NCBI RefSeq assembly: GCF_007678255.1
Contig: NZ_VEED01000006.1
Coordinates: 252,483 to 316,482 of the forward strand
Source: Bacillus sp. X1(2014)
GTDB taxonomy: Bacteria > Bacillota > Bacilli > Bacillales_B > DSM-18226
Reading direction: 5' to 3'
DNA: 64,000 nucleotides
In this document: one piece after another, positions 42,708-51,851 of the stretch
Numbering within the stretch: position 1 is the first letter of the stretch
How the letters are laid out: each line of letters opens with the position of its first letter
Translations under genes and position numbers: made by a program
Notes under the pieces: generated by a model
What the model was told of the DNA's origin: nothing
The model's input: only the letters and a program-made list of their open reading frames with translations
The model's database searches: none

Positions 42708-42752
42708 TAAACACGAACATTTATATGAATCTATTATATTATGTTCGTAAAA
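42708..42752 (-). promoter_or_regulatory. PurR operator (two inverted PurBoxes) upstream of purA
   Basis: ACGAACAT (42713-42720) and ATGTTCGT (42741-42748) form an inverted pair, each in an A/T-rich context fitting the PurBox core CGAAC. Bacillus PurR binds such pairs upstream of purine genes and is released by PRPP. Confidence 0.75.
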
Positions 42753-42842
42753 TATTAATTTAAGAATCTATCTTGTTGGTTTGATGATTTTTCCATAAAA
42801 TAGAATTATAGTTTTATTAAAATAACAAATAGGATGTGGAAT

Positions 42843-43760
42843 ATGCTATTTAAATCTCGCGTGGAACTATTGGAAATCACTCTGTTGCGATCTTTAAATG
42901 CGCGAATGAGTTTATCCGATAAAGATGTTAGTAACTATAAAAGGCTAAGAAAGGGATTTGAAGGTGAGAAAAAGAGTGATCTGTGGTTAGAAGGGCTCTC
43001 AGAGGATTGGCTGATCATCCATGATTTATTACTTGAATATAACCATTCTAAATTCCAAATTGATACGTTACTAATATCCCACGATAAAATTTACCCTTTG
43101 GATATAAAAAACTTTGAAGGCGACTACTTTGTTGAAGGTGAAAAATGGTGTACGAGTGCTAAAAAAGAAATGAAGAATCCCGTACACCAACAAAATCGTT
43201 GTGTTATCTTATTTCGTTCACTACTCGGTGACCTTGGCTATCATTATCCGCTTGAACCCTATCTCATCTTCATTAACTCCGAATTTCATTTATATATAAC
43301 CACTATTAATCCATCTCTTGTTTTCCATTCACAAATGAACCGTTTTTTGAAAAAGCTCAATGCAAGACCCGTAAAACTGAATAAAGGACACTACAAATTA
43401 GCTGAACAATTAGTATCTCTTCATATAGTAGAATCACCTTATCCGCACTTGCCAGCCTATCAATATGAAGATTTGAAAAAAGGAATTCTTTGTCTAAAGT
43501 GTTACTCCCTTTTTTCTGAGATTCACGGTTCAATTTTGACGTGTGATCAATGTGGATGTACAGAAGAGGTGGAATCAGCAGTGTTAAGGAGTGTCACTGA
43601 ATTATCGCTTCTTTTCCCTGAACAAAAAATTACCACAAAGATAGTCCGTGATTGGTGTAAGATTGTTAAATCGGAGAAGACTATTAGGAGGATACTGGGG
43701 AAGCACTATAAACAAATTGGTCATGGAAAGTCTGCAAATTATGTTTTACCAAAGGATTAA
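42843..43760 (+). CDS. NERD-domain nuclease-related protein with zinc ribbon, paralogue 2
   Basis: About 305 residues, full-length homologue of the gene at 23854-24765. The NERD core keeps GFEGE (38-42), QID (Asp74) and DIKN (Asp87, Lys89). The zinc ribbon is Cys217/220/234/237, followed by the same winged-helix-like tail (LLFPEQKITTKIVRDWC). The start at 42843 (MLFKSRVEL) aligns with the start of paralogue 1; an ATG three codons earlier is in frame. It is a plus-strand island among minus-strand core genes, between purA and dnaB, and a 52-bp repeat array begins directly after it. This suggests a mobile or accessory origin. Confidence 0.8.
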   Translation: MLFKSRVELLEITLLRSLNARMSLSDKDVSNYKRLRKGFEGEKKSDLWLEGLSEDWLIIHDLLLEYNHSKFQIDTLLISHDKIYPLDIKNFEGDYFVEGEKWCTSAKKEMKNPVHQQNRCVILFRSLLGDLGYHYPLEPYLIFINSEFHLYITTINPSLVFHSQMNRFLKKLNARPVKLNKGHYKLAEQLVSLHIVESPYPHLPAYQYEDLKKGILCLKCYSLFSEIHGSILTCDQCGCTEEVESAVLRSVTELSLLFPEQKITTKIVRDWCKIVKSEKTIRRILGKHYKQIGHGKSANYVLPKD

Positions 43761-43772
43761 ATTTTTTTACTT

Positions 43773-44024
43773 ACCCTTTAATAAAATCTATGATTACTGA
43801 TAGACTCTTTTTTTACTGTAAACGGGCATCATACGACCTCTATGATTCCCGTTAGGCTCTTCTTTTACTTCAAACAGGCATCATACGATCCCTATGGTTA
43901 CCGTTAGGCTCTCTTTTTACTTCAAGCGGGCATCATACGACCCCTATGGTTACCGTTAGGCACTCTTTTTACTTCAAACAGGCATCATACGACCCCTATG
44001 GTCATCGTTTGACCTTTTTTCTCA
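43773..44024 (+). repeat. Tandem array of 52-bp hairpin units (array 2)
   Basis: Four full units (GGCATCATACGA at 43825, 43877, 43929 and 43981, exactly 52 bp apart) and a decayed leading unit. Each has an 11-bp imperfect stem (CGGGCATCATA / TATGGTTACCG), a 7-nt loop (CGACCCC), a 10-nt spacer, T5 and an ACTTCAAA-like tail. The layout equals that of array 1 although the sequence differs. It occupies the gap between NERD paralogue 2 and the dnaB terminator. Confidence 0.88.
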
Positions 44025-44044
44025 AGCCACTAGTGCCTGGACAC

Positions 44045-44076
44045 AAAAAAGGCTAGCCAAATAAATTTGGCTAGCC
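44045..44076 (-). terminator. Terminator of dnaB
   Basis: GGCTAGCCAAA / TTTGGCTAGCC stem followed by T6 on the minus strand. Confidence 0.88.
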
Positions 44077-44077
44077 A

Positions 44078-45433
44078 CTACGCACCAGGAGCATCTTCAT
44101 ACCGTGTCTCGAGGTTGACGAACTTATTGTATTCTTTTACAAAGGCCAACGATACCGTTCCTGTTGGGCCATTACGCTGCTTAGCAATAATGATTTCGAT
44201 GATGTTCTTATTCTCTGATTCCTTATCATAGTAGTCATCACGATACAAGAACGCCACGATATCGGCATCCTGCTCAATAGAACCTGATTCACGAATATCG
44301 GACATCATCGGGCGCTTATCTTGACGCTGTTCCACACCACGGGATAGCTGGGAAAGGGCAATAACAGGGACTTTCAACTCACGAGCTAACTGCTTTAAAG
44401 AACGAGAGATTTCGGAAACTTCCTGCTGACGGTTCTCGCCCGAACGGCCGCTTCCTAAAATCAACTGCAAGTAATCGATCAGGATCATCCCTAAACCATG
44501 CTCTTGCTGCAAGCGACGGCATTTCGAACGGATATCACTAATTCGAACCCCAGGAGTATCATCAATAAATATCCCTGAATTTGAAAGACTTCCCATCGCC
44601 ATTGTCAATTTGCCCCAGTCTTCATCGGTTAGGGAACCGGTACGAAGCCGCTGGGCATCGATGTTTCCTTCCGAACAGAGCATACGCATTACCAGCTGTT
44701 CGGCACCCATCTCAAGACTGAATATCGCAACATTTTCACCCGTTTTTGTCGCTACGTTGGCGGCGATGTTTAAGGCGAAGGCTGTTTTACCCACGGAAGG
44801 ACGGGCTCCAACAATGATTAAATCATTTCGTTGGAATCCTGCCGTCATTCGGTCTAGTTCCGCGAATCCGGTGGAAATCCCTGTAATGTCGCCGACCCGG
44901 TTGTGCATTTCCTCAATATTGTCATACGTCCGAACCAGTACATCTTTAATATTATGGAAAGCACCAGCATTCTTCCGCTGCGCCACGGCCATAATATTTT
45001 TTTCAGCTTCACTTAAAAGCGCCTCAACCTCATCCTCACGAGAATATCCATCAGAGGCAATGTTCGTTGCGGTGCGAATTAATCTTCTAAGTAAGGATTT
45101 TTCTTCTACTATTCTCGCATAATATTCAATATTAGCTGCCGTTGGAACCGAGGCGGCCAATTCTCCTAAATAACTTACCCCGCCTGTATCTTCAATCAGT
45201 TTGGCAGCCGCAAGTTCCTCTGTTACCGTTACAAGGTCAACTGCTTTCCCTTGATCATTAAGAGTAAGCATCACGTTAAATATTTTTTGGTGGGCAGCAC
45301 GATAAAAATCCTCAGGGATTAATATTTCAGAAGCTAGTACAAGAGAGGAAGGCTCTAAGAAAATAGCCCCTAAAACTGCCTGCTCGGCCTCAATATTTTG
45401 CGGTGGCATACGATCCGCATATAAGTCATTCAT
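44078..45433 (-). CDS. dnaB: Replicative DNA helicase (DnaB; dnaC in B. subtilis)
   Basis: A 451-residue hexameric helicase that unwinds DNA at the fork. The N-terminal domain (about 1-150, starting MPPQNIEAEQAVLGAIF) binds primase. The RecA-like core has Walker A GARPSVGKTAF (about 206-216), Walker B ILIDYLQLI and the arginine-finger region KRPMMSDIRESGSIEQDAD. Length and motifs are normal. It lies between rplI and purA, as in other Bacillus. Confidence 0.97.
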   Translation of the reverse strand: MNDLYADRMPPQNIEAEQAVLGAIFLEPSSLVLASEILIPEDFYRAAHQKIFNVMLTLNDQGKAVDLVTVTEELAAAKLIEDTGGVSYLGELAASVPTAANIEYYARIVEEKSLLRRLIRTATNIASDGYSREDEVEALLSEAEKNIMAVAQRKNAGAFHNIKDVLVRTYDNIEEMHNRVGDITGISTGFAELDRMTAGFQRNDLIIVGARPSVGKTAFALNIAANVATKTGENVAIFSLEMGAEQLVMRMLCSEGNIDAQRLRTGSLTDEDWGKLTMAMGSLSNSGIFIDDTPGVRISDIRSKCRRLQQEHGLGMILIDYLQLILGSGRSGENRQQEVSEISRSLKQLARELKVPVIALSQLSRGVEQRQDKRPMMSDIRESGSIEQDADIVAFLYRDDYYDKESENKNIIEIIIAKQRNGPTGTVSLAFVKEYNKFVNLETRYEDAPGA

Positions 45434-45592
45434 ATATCAAAAAACCTCCTATCATGAAGAGGATATTTTATTATTAAAAACTATCATTTTCCTAAAAACA
45501 AAAGAAAAAGTGACCAGCTAAAACCGATCACATCGCGTTGATTACTTTTCTATTCTATCATGTTCCAGAACCATTTCGCACTGGGAAAATTT

Positions 45593-46042
45593 TTATTTTA
45601 CTTCTGTCACAGAAACGGTTAAGGTCGCAACCACCTCGTGATGAAGTTTCACTGGAACCTTTGTGTGGCCAAGCGTGCGAATGGCATCTGCTAATTCCAT
45701 CTTACGTTTATCAATTTTGATCCCATGTTTCTTTTGTAATTCTTCTGCAATTTGCTTTGTTGTAATGGATCCAAATAAACGGCCGCCTTCACCTGCTTTA
45801 GCAGTTAATTGAACCGTGATTTGATCCAATACTTCTTTTAATTTTTGGGCCTCCGCTAATTCTTCCTCCGCTTGCTTTGCTTCCTTCTTTTTTTGAGCAT
45901 CAAGCGTACTGATATTGGCATTATTCGCTTCCTTTGCTAAACCTTGTTTAAGAAGGAAATTATGAGCATAACCGTCTGCTACATTCTTCACTTCACCTTT
46001 TTTCCCTTTACCCTTTACGTCTTTTAAAAAAATTACTTTCAT
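45593..46042 (-). CDS. rplI: 50S ribosomal protein L9
   Basis: 149 residues: the N-terminal rRNA-binding domain ([36 protein letters not shown]), a long connecting helix (about 40-75) and the C-terminal domain. Its start overlaps the gdpP stop by 4 bp, so translation is coupled. It is followed by dnaB after about 160 bp. Confidence 0.97.
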   Translation of the reverse strand: MKVIFLKDVKGKGKKGEVKNVADGYAHNFLLKQGLAKEANNANISTLDAQKKKEAKQAEEELAEAQKLKEVLDQITVQLTAKAGEGGRLFGSITTKQIAEELQKKHGIKIDKRKMELADAIRTLGHTKVPVKLHHEVVATLTVSVTEVK

Positions 46043-48012
46043 TCCTTTTTCACTCCTTCAAAATAATCATCTATTGCTAGCTTTAATTGATTTTCTGTTT
46101 CTGTAATCGATAAACCAGTCAGTTGTGTGGCTGCATTCGTCAGATGTCCGCCGCCTTTTAGACTTTCCATGATGACCTGGACATTGATGTTTCCAAGCGA
46201 CCTTGCACTAATGCCAATCACGCCTTCACTGCGTTCTGAAATAACAAAGGAGGCTATCACCCCATCCATTGTTAATAAGGTGTCTGCTGCTTGGGCAATA
46301 ATCACTTGATCGTTGAACTCATTTTCTGTGCCTTTCGCAATGGCAACCCCTTCACGGTAAAAAGTAACAGACTCAATTAACTTGGACCTCTTAATATATG
46401 TATCCACATCTTCCTTCAAAAACTTTTGAACGAGGATGGTATCTGCTCCATGTGCTCGTAGATAGGAGGCCGCATCAAACGTCCTTGAGCCTGTTCTGAG
46501 GGTAAAGCTTTTGGTATCCACGATGATTCCTGCTAAGAGGGCCGTCGCTTCAATCATTTCAATTTTACCTCGTTTTGGCTGATATTCAAGGAACTCTGTC
46601 ACTAATTCTGATGTCGATGAGGCATAAGGTTCCATATAAACAAGGAGAGGATTGGCAATAAAATCTTCACCGCGGCGATGATGATCGATGACAACCTTAT
46701 TGTCAATTTTATTGAGAAGCCGTTCTTCAATGACCATGGACGGTTTATGCGTATCAACGACAACAAGTAAGGTCTTATCCATAGCAATTTCCAGTGCCTC
46801 TTCTGGTCCAATAAAATGGGCAAACAACTGCTCTTGCTGTCGTATTTCTGCCATTAATCGTTTAACTCCATTTTCCATGTCCTGCGTGTTGACAACGATA
46901 TAGGCATCTTTCTGGTTCATTTGCGCGACTTTATAAATGCCAATGCTGGCACCAATCGAATCCATGTCCGGATTTTTATGACCCATGATAATTACTTTAT
47001 CACTAGCGATAATTAAATCCCTTAAGGCATGTGAAATCACTCGTGCTCTGACCCTCGTTCGCTTTTCAATTGGATTGGTTTTGCCGCCATAAAACTTCAC
47101 CTTGCCGCTTGGTAATTTAATCGCTACTTGGTCGCCGCCTCTGCCTAAGGCCAAGTCCAAGCTCGATTGGGCTAAACCGCCTAATTCTGGCAGGGAAGTT
47201 ACTCCCGTTCCAACGCCAATACTTAAGGTAAAGGATACATTTTGCTTGGAAGTCATTTCTCTGACTTCATCAAGAATGGTAAATTTCCCGTTTTCCAGCT
47301 TTTGAAGAATTCCTTCACTGAACACCGCAATAAACCGTTCGGAGGAAATTCTTTTTAAAAATATCCCATTATCCTGGGCCCATTTATTTAGGATAGACGT
47401 CACCAAATTATTGATGCTGCCACGCATTTGGTCATCCATTCCCTGGGTAAGGTCATCATAATTATCTAAAAAGATTATTGAAATAACAGTCCTGTCATTA
47501 TGATACATTTTCTCGATTTCTTTTTGTTCGGTCACATCGAAAAAGTATAAAAGCCGTTCCTCACGTCTATGGATGACGCGGAATTTCCGTTCATGAAGGG
47601 TAATGATCTCTGTTTCTACTTCCTGTTTAATTAATGGTATCAGGGTATCGGCGACATCGTACAATGATCTTCCCACCAAGGTATCCTGATCAAAACAAGA
47701 AGCCAAGAATGGATTGGTCCACTCAATATAATACTCATCATTAATGAGCATAATCCCGATTGGCATTTCCATTAGCGCTTCTTCACCAACTCGTTTTACG
47801 CGGTAGGAAAGGGTTGAGATATACTCCTCCATTTCTTTTCGCTGGCGCCGATCAACCACAAACATATAGTAAATGGGGAAAAACATTAATAACAGCCCTG
47901 CTACACTTAATATCCTGTTATACAAATACAGAATAATGAGCAGTACCACTGTGACAGCAATTAACCCATAAAAAGGGTAACGAATGGACCGCTTTTCTAA
48001 AAATGCAGGCAA
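46039..48012 (-). CDS. gdpP: Cyclic-di-AMP phosphodiesterase GdpP
   Basis: 657 residues. Two N-terminal membrane helices (about 14-52), a PAS domain (about 84-150), a degenerate GGDEF domain (about 172-300) and the DHH/DHHA1 phosphodiesterase (about 335-650) with [22 protein letters not shown] and VIDHHRRGE. It hydrolyses c-di-AMP to pApA and so affects potassium, wall and antibiotic responses. It is encoded between yybS and rplI in one transcription unit. Confidence 0.96.
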   Translation of the reverse strand: MPAFLEKRSIRYPFYGLIAVTVVLLIILYLYNRILSVAGLLLMFFPIYYMFVVDRRQRKEMEEYISTLSYRVKRVGEEALMEMPIGIMLINDEYYIEWTNPFLASCFDQDTLVGRSLYDVADTLIPLIKQEVETEIITLHERKFRVIHRREERLLYFFDVTEQKEIEKMYHNDRTVISIIFLDNYDDLTQGMDDQMRGSINNLVTSILNKWAQDNGIFLKRISSERFIAVFSEGILQKLENGKFTILDEVREMTSKQNVSFTLSIGVGTGVTSLPELGGLAQSSLDLALGRGGDQVAIKLPSGKVKFYGGKTNPIEKRTRVRARVISHALRDLIIASDKVIIMGHKNPDMDSIGASIGIYKVAQMNQKDAYIVVNTQDMENGVKRLMAEIRQQEQLFAHFIGPEEALEIAMDKTLLVVVDTHKPSMVIEERLLNKIDNKVVIDHHRRGEDFIANPLLVYMEPYASSTSELVTEFLEYQPKRGKIEMIEATALLAGIIVDTKSFTLRTGSRTFDAASYLRAHGADTILVQKFLKEDVDTYIKRSKLIESVTFYREGVAIAKGTENEFNDQVIIAQAADTLLTMDGVIASFVISERSEGVIGISARSLGNINVQVIMESLKGGGHLTNAATQLTGLSITETENQLKLAIDDYFEGVKKE

Positions 48013-48037
48013 AATTTTCAGCTCCTAGTCGTGAATC

Positions 48038-48982
48038 TTACTCTTTCTTTTCAAATTGCTTCCGAAAGTTAAAGCCTAAATCAGTAATGCCTAATAACAT
48101 TATTATATAACGGACCAACGGAATCATGAAAGTAAGAATTACTACAAACACGCCAAGTCCCTTCGCTACGGACTTTTGGTGGAAAAGAAAAAATAAAAGC
48201 GCAACCCCCTGCAGGAGGATAAACGTCTCTAGTACAGATCTTGCATTGATTAAAACAGAATATATGTAGGTTCCTTCTTGTGGATGAAATAAGAGCATTG
48301 CCCCCAAGGCAATTAAATAATACCACAACAAACTTTTAGGAAGGGCTAGATTACGAAAATGGCCCCATGGCTGAACGTTTACACCAAATCGCTTCGCAAT
48401 TGGAAAACAAATCCACTGAGTAATAAAGGTAAGCACAATGGCAGCAAAAATAAGTGCACTTGGTGCCAGCGTTACGATTTGCTTAAGCATGAGGGAATTT
48501 TGCTCTTTTATTTTTGCAATTTGATCTTCTTTACCCATTGCTTTCAGCATTTCCTCAGAGTTTTTAACTGATTCATTTAAGGCCACTGTTAGTTCATGGA
48601 TAATATCTACTTTCATAAAAGAAACCGTGACGGCATACATGATAACTAATCCAGCCATCATCGTGAGGGAACCGGCAATCAAAATAAATGCTCGACTCTT
48701 ACCTTTTTGGAGCAAATAGCCTATCACCACACCAACGGTACCGTATATAAGCATGATCCCAAGTCCAAGTAAAGACCCGGCAATGAATGAAATAAAAATT
48801 GCTGCTACTGCGAAAGCGGCAATCAGTTTCAGACCATTTTTATAAGAAAAGATAATAAATGGAAGCGGCAATACCAGGTTTACAATCGCTCCTACGATAG
48901 GAACATACATGGTTACTAATAATAACGCAGCAAAAGCTGCCAAGAGGATGGCACCCTCCGTTAGCTTGCGTACATCTTTCAC
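48038..48982 (-). CDS. yybS: YybS-like DUF2232 membrane protein
   Basis: About 314 residues with eight or so membrane helices and the DUF2232 pattern (TEGAILLAAFAALLLV at the start, VPIVGAIVNLVLPLPF). The start is set to GTG at 48982 because AGGGGTGA lies right before it; an ATG nine codons earlier at 49009 is open but lacks a site. Its function is unknown. Its position between rpsR and gdpP is conserved in Bacillus. Confidence 0.88.
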   Translation of the reverse strand: MKDVRKLTEGAILLAAFAALLLVTMYVPIVGAIVNLVLPLPFIIFSYKNGLKLIAAFAVAAIFISFIAGSLLGLGIMLIYGTVGVVIGYLLQKGKSRAFILIAGSLTMMAGLVIMYAVTVSFMKVDIIHELTVALNESVKNSEEMLKAMGKEDQIAKIKEQNSLMLKQIVTLAPSALIFAAIVLTFITQWICFPIAKRFGVNVQPWGHFRNLALPKSLLWYYLIALGAMLLFHPQEGTYIYSVLINARSVLETFILLQGVALLFFLFHQKSVAKGLGVFVVILTFMIPLVRYIIMLLGITDLGFNFRKQFEKKE

Positions 48983-49062
48983 ACTTTCACCCCTAAACAT
49001 ATAAAACACTAATCTTTATTTTACCCGAGATAATCCGCTCTACACAAGTTTACGAGTATAAG

Positions 49063-49096
49063 AAAAAGGCAGCAGGGAGAACCCTTACTGCCTTTT
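49063..49096 (-). terminator. Terminator of rpsF-ssb-rpsR
   Basis: AAAAGGCAG / CTGCCTTTTT stem and T-run after rpsR on the minus strand. Confidence 0.8.
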
Positions 49097-49106
49097 CATC
49101 TATTTA

Positions 49107-49346
49107 TTATTCACCTGCAACAAATGGAAGTAATGCCATTTGACGTGAACGTTTGATTGCAACTGTTAATTTACGTTGGTATTTAGCGCTAGTACCAGTT
49201 ACACGACGTGGTAAAATCTTTCCACGCTCAGAGATAAATTTCTTAAGAAGATCTACATCTTTATAGTCGATTTTAGTGATACCATTTGATGTAAAATAGC
49301 ACACCTTACGACGTTTTGCGCGACCGCCTTTACGTCCTCCTGCCAT
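49107..49346 (-). CDS. rpsR: 30S ribosomal protein S18
   Basis: 79 residues ([18 protein letters not shown]...), basic and of standard length. It pairs with S6 on the 30S platform. The start at 49346 follows AAGGAGGG; the frame is open seven codons further. It is the last gene of the S6-SSB-S18 operon. Confidence 0.96.
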   Translation of the reverse strand: MAGGRKGGRAKRRKVCYFTSNGITKIDYKDVDLLKKFISERGKILPRRVTGTSAKYQRKLTVAIKRSRQMALLPFVAGE

Positions 49347-49396
49347 GAAAATTCCCTCCTTTTTCATTATTAATGTTATCGTTCAATTAAGGTTGG

Positions 49397-49918
49397 TTAG
49401 AATGGAAGGTCGTCATCGGAAATATCAATTTGACCATTACCAGCAAACGGATCCTCGTCCATTCTTGTGTAACCTTTATTTGTGTTTTGATTTTGACGTT
49501 GATTCTGATTGCCGCCGCCATAAGAATTACCTTGTGGTTCCCTCGGAGGAGCACCGAATTGGTCGTAATCGCTTCTTCCGCCACCGCCGCCAGATGCGTT
49601 TCTAGGTTCTAAGAACTGAACACTTTCAGCTTGTACCTCTGTAACATAGACACGTTTACCATCTTGTCCTTCATAGTTGCGGGTTTGAATTCGGCCATCC
49701 ACACCTGCGAGGCTTCCTTTTTTCAAGAAGTTCGCTACATTTTCAGCTGGTTTACGCCAAACAACACAGTTAATAAAGTCTGCTTCACGTTCACCTGATT
49801 GACTAGAAAATGGTCGATTAACAGCTAAAGTAAAGGTAGCAACAGGAACCCCATTTGGTGTATAACGCAAATCAGGATCTTTTGTTAAACGGCCAACAAG
49901 TACGACACGATTCATCAT
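49397..49918 (-). CDS. ssb: Single-stranded DNA-binding protein
   Basis: About 173 residues. The OB-fold domain (about 1-108) starts [23 protein letters not shown], a Gly/Gln/Asn-rich linker follows, and the acidic tip DDDLPF at the end recruits partner proteins. This is SsbA type. The start at 49918 follows AAGGAG. It lies between rpsF and rpsR. Confidence 0.97.
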   Translation of the reverse strand: MMNRVVLVGRLTKDPDLRYTPNGVPVATFTLAVNRPFSSQSGEREADFINCVVWRKPAENVANFLKKGSLAGVDGRIQTRNYEGQDGKRVYVTEVQAESVQFLEPRNASGGGGGRSDYDQFGAPPREPQGNSYGGGNQNQRQNQNTNKGYTRMDEDPFAGNGQIDISDDDLPF

Positions 49919-49947
49919 CAGAATCAACTCCTTTTTATTTGGAAAAA

Positions 49948-49963
49948 TGTTTCACATGAAACA
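49948..49963. promoter_or_regulatory. parS-like site between rpsF and ssb
   Basis: TGTTTCACATGAAACA, one centre base away from parS (ACGTG to ACATG). It is probably a weak ParB site. Confidence 0.6.
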
Positions 49964-49981
49964 TTTCTACCAAGATCTATA

Positions 49982-50269
49982 TTAAGCGTCTTCTCTAATT
50001 ACTAAGTGGCGAATGATATCTTCGCTGATTTTTGCAAGACGAGAAAATTCTTGTACTGCAGCAGCTGAAGATGTTGTTTTAGTGATTTCGTAGTATCCGT
50101 CGCGGAAATCGTTGATTTCATATGCTAAACGACGCTTACCCCAATCCTTTGTTTCAGCAGTTTCCGCACCGTTTTCAAGAAGAATTGTATTAAAACGCTC
50201 TACAAGAGCCTTTTTAGCTTCATCTTCAATATTTGGGCGGATGATGTACATGATTTCGTACTTATTCAT
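49982..50269 (-). CDS. rpsF: 30S ribosomal protein S6
   Basis: 95 residues ([26 protein letters not shown]...), the standard size. The start at 50269 follows AAGGAGGTGA; the frame is open upstream but without a site. It is the first gene of rpsF-ssb-rpsR. The leader holds a G/C-rich inverted segment just before the ribosome site that may serve S6:S18 autoregulation; I did not prove that structure. Confidence 0.96.
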   Translation of the reverse strand: MNKYEIMYIIRPNIEDEAKKALVERFNTILLENGAETAETKDWGKRRLAYEINDFRDGYYEITKTTSSAAAVQEFSRLAKISEDIIRHLVIREDA

Positions 50270-50399
50270 CACAGTCACCTCCTTTTGGTCTAAACGGCCC
50301 GTTTGGGCAAGGAGCAATTATTAATTACTCACAAGTTGAAATTATAGCATACAAATAAAATAATTGCAATGTCATTCACAGAAATGAGATTTTTTCCAA

Positions 50400-50430
50400 T
50401 AATAAAAGCTCTGCAAAGTGTGCAGAGCTT
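50400..50430 (-). terminator. Terminator of ychF
   Basis: AAGCTCTGCA / TGCAGAGCTT stem followed by TTATTATT on the minus strand. Confidence 0.82.
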
Positions 50431-50436
50431 GAGCTA

Positions 50437-51537
50437 TTATACGTTAAAACGGAAGTGGATGACGTCGCCGTCTTTTACTTCGTATTCTTTTCCTTCTAAC
50501 CGGACCTTGCCCGCTTCCTTTGCAGCAGTATGACTGCCTGCGGCTAAAAGATCATCAAATGAAACTGTCTCTGCTCGAATAAAGCCGCGTTCAAAGTCAG
50601 AGTGAATGACTCCTGCACATTGTGGAGCTTTCATACCTTTTCTGAATGTCCAGGCGCGTACTTCTTGAACACCTGCAGTAAAATACGTTGCTAAGCCTAG
50701 CAAATGATAGGCAGCACGGATTAATTGATCAAGACCAGATTCTTCAATTCCTAACTCTGAAAGGAACATTTGCTTTTCTTCACCTTCGAGTTCAGCAATT
50801 TCCTCTTCAATCTTCGCACACACCACGATAACTTCGGCGTTATCGGCAGCGGCGAATTCGCGGACCCTTTGAACATATTCATTGTCAGATGGATCAGCAA
50901 TATCATCTTCACTTACATTGGCCACATAAAGGACAGGCTTAATAGTTAAAAGATGAAGTCCTTTGACAAGTTTCATTTGCTCATCGGTAAAATCAACAGT
51001 TCGTGCTGGCTTTTCTGCTTCAAAAGCATCACGTAGCATTGCAAGTACTTCAAATTCAGCCGCTGCTTCCTTATCCTTTTGCTTAGCTAATTTTTCGACA
51101 CGGCTAATCCGCTTTTCTACTGATTCCATGTCGGCTAGAATCAACTCTAGGTTGATGACCTCAATATCATCGATTGGATCTACTTTACCTGATACATGGG
51201 TAATATTCTCATCTGCAAAGCAGCGAACAACTTGGCAAATTGCATCTACCTGGCGTATATGTGAGAGGAATTTATTCCCTAGACCTTCTCCTTTGCTTGC
51301 TCCTTTAACAATCCCTGCAATGTCAGTAAATTCAAAAGCGGTTGGAACGGTCTTTTTTGGTTGGACCAGTTCCGTCAATTTTTGGAGACGGTGGTCAGGT
51401 ACTTCTACGATTCCGACGTTTGGGTCTATCGTACAGAAAGGGTAATTGGCTGATTCTGCCCCTGCTTGGGTAATTGCGTTAAATAAAGTAGACTTACCAA
51501 CGTTCGGTAATCCTACGATACCAGCTGTTAATGCCAT
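50437..51537 (-). CDS. ychF: Redox-regulated ATPase YchF
   Basis: A 366-residue Obg-type NTPase that prefers ATP. The G1 motif is GLPNVGKSTLFNAIT (8-22), the G3 motif DIAGIVKGAS, a coiled-coil region lies at about 130-175, and a TGS domain ends the protein (about 280-366, PQCAGVIHSDFERGFIRAE). It associates with ribosomes and influences stress responses. It is yyaF in B. subtilis and lies upstream of rpsF here too. Confidence 0.96.
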   Translation of the reverse strand: MALTAGIVGLPNVGKSTLFNAITQAGAESANYPFCTIDPNVGIVEVPDHRLQKLTELVQPKKTVPTAFEFTDIAGIVKGASKGEGLGNKFLSHIRQVDAICQVVRCFADENITHVSGKVDPIDDIEVINLELILADMESVEKRISRVEKLAKQKDKEAAAEFEVLAMLRDAFEAEKPARTVDFTDEQMKLVKGLHLLTIKPVLYVANVSEDDIADPSDNEYVQRVREFAAADNAEVIVVCAKIEEEIAELEGEEKQMFLSELGIEESGLDQLIRAAYHLLGLATYFTAGVQEVRAWTFRKGMKAPQCAGVIHSDFERGFIRAETVSFDDLLAAGSHTAAKEAGKVRLEGKEYEVKDGDVIHFRFNV

Positions 51538-51578
51538 TTATTTCACTCCTCAAAAAAATAAGATCTATTTTAAATATT

Positions 51579-51762
51579 GGCTATGTTAAACTTGCCTGTT
51601 GATTTCCGCTCCAGGCACTTCGCTTTCCGCGGGCGGTCCGGGGAGCCTCCTCGTCGCTGCGCTCCTGCGGGGTCTCCCCTGTCCCGTCCTCCCGCAGGAG
51701 TCTTCGTGCCCTCCACTCCAATCAACAGTGTACTAAAATAAACAATAAGCATTAACATAGCC
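51579..51762. repeat. MITE-like element, full-length copy B
   Basis: 184 bp with the ends GGCTATGTTAAAC / ...TTAACATAGCC, the inner CTGTTGATT / AATCAACAG pair, and the same G+C-rich core as 33173-33356. Flanking 8-mers are TAAATATT and TAAATTAG, identical at the first five positions. It lies between ychF and yyaE; no transposase is present. Confidence 0.85.
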
Positions 51763-51817
51763 TAAATTAGTTCCAATAATAAAAAGACAAGTCTTTCACA
51801 ATTATAGAGATTTATAT

Positions 51818-51851
51818 AAAAAAAGACAACTGCCGCATGATTGCGGCAGTT
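51818..51851 (-). terminator. Terminator of yyaE
   Basis: AACTGCCGCA / TGCGGCAGTT stem overlapping the stop codon, followed by T7 on the minus strand. Confidence 0.88.

Noticed and set aside
50270..50340. S6:S18 autoregulatory leader
   Set aside because: A G/C-rich symmetric segment is present, but I could not build the known structure with confidence.
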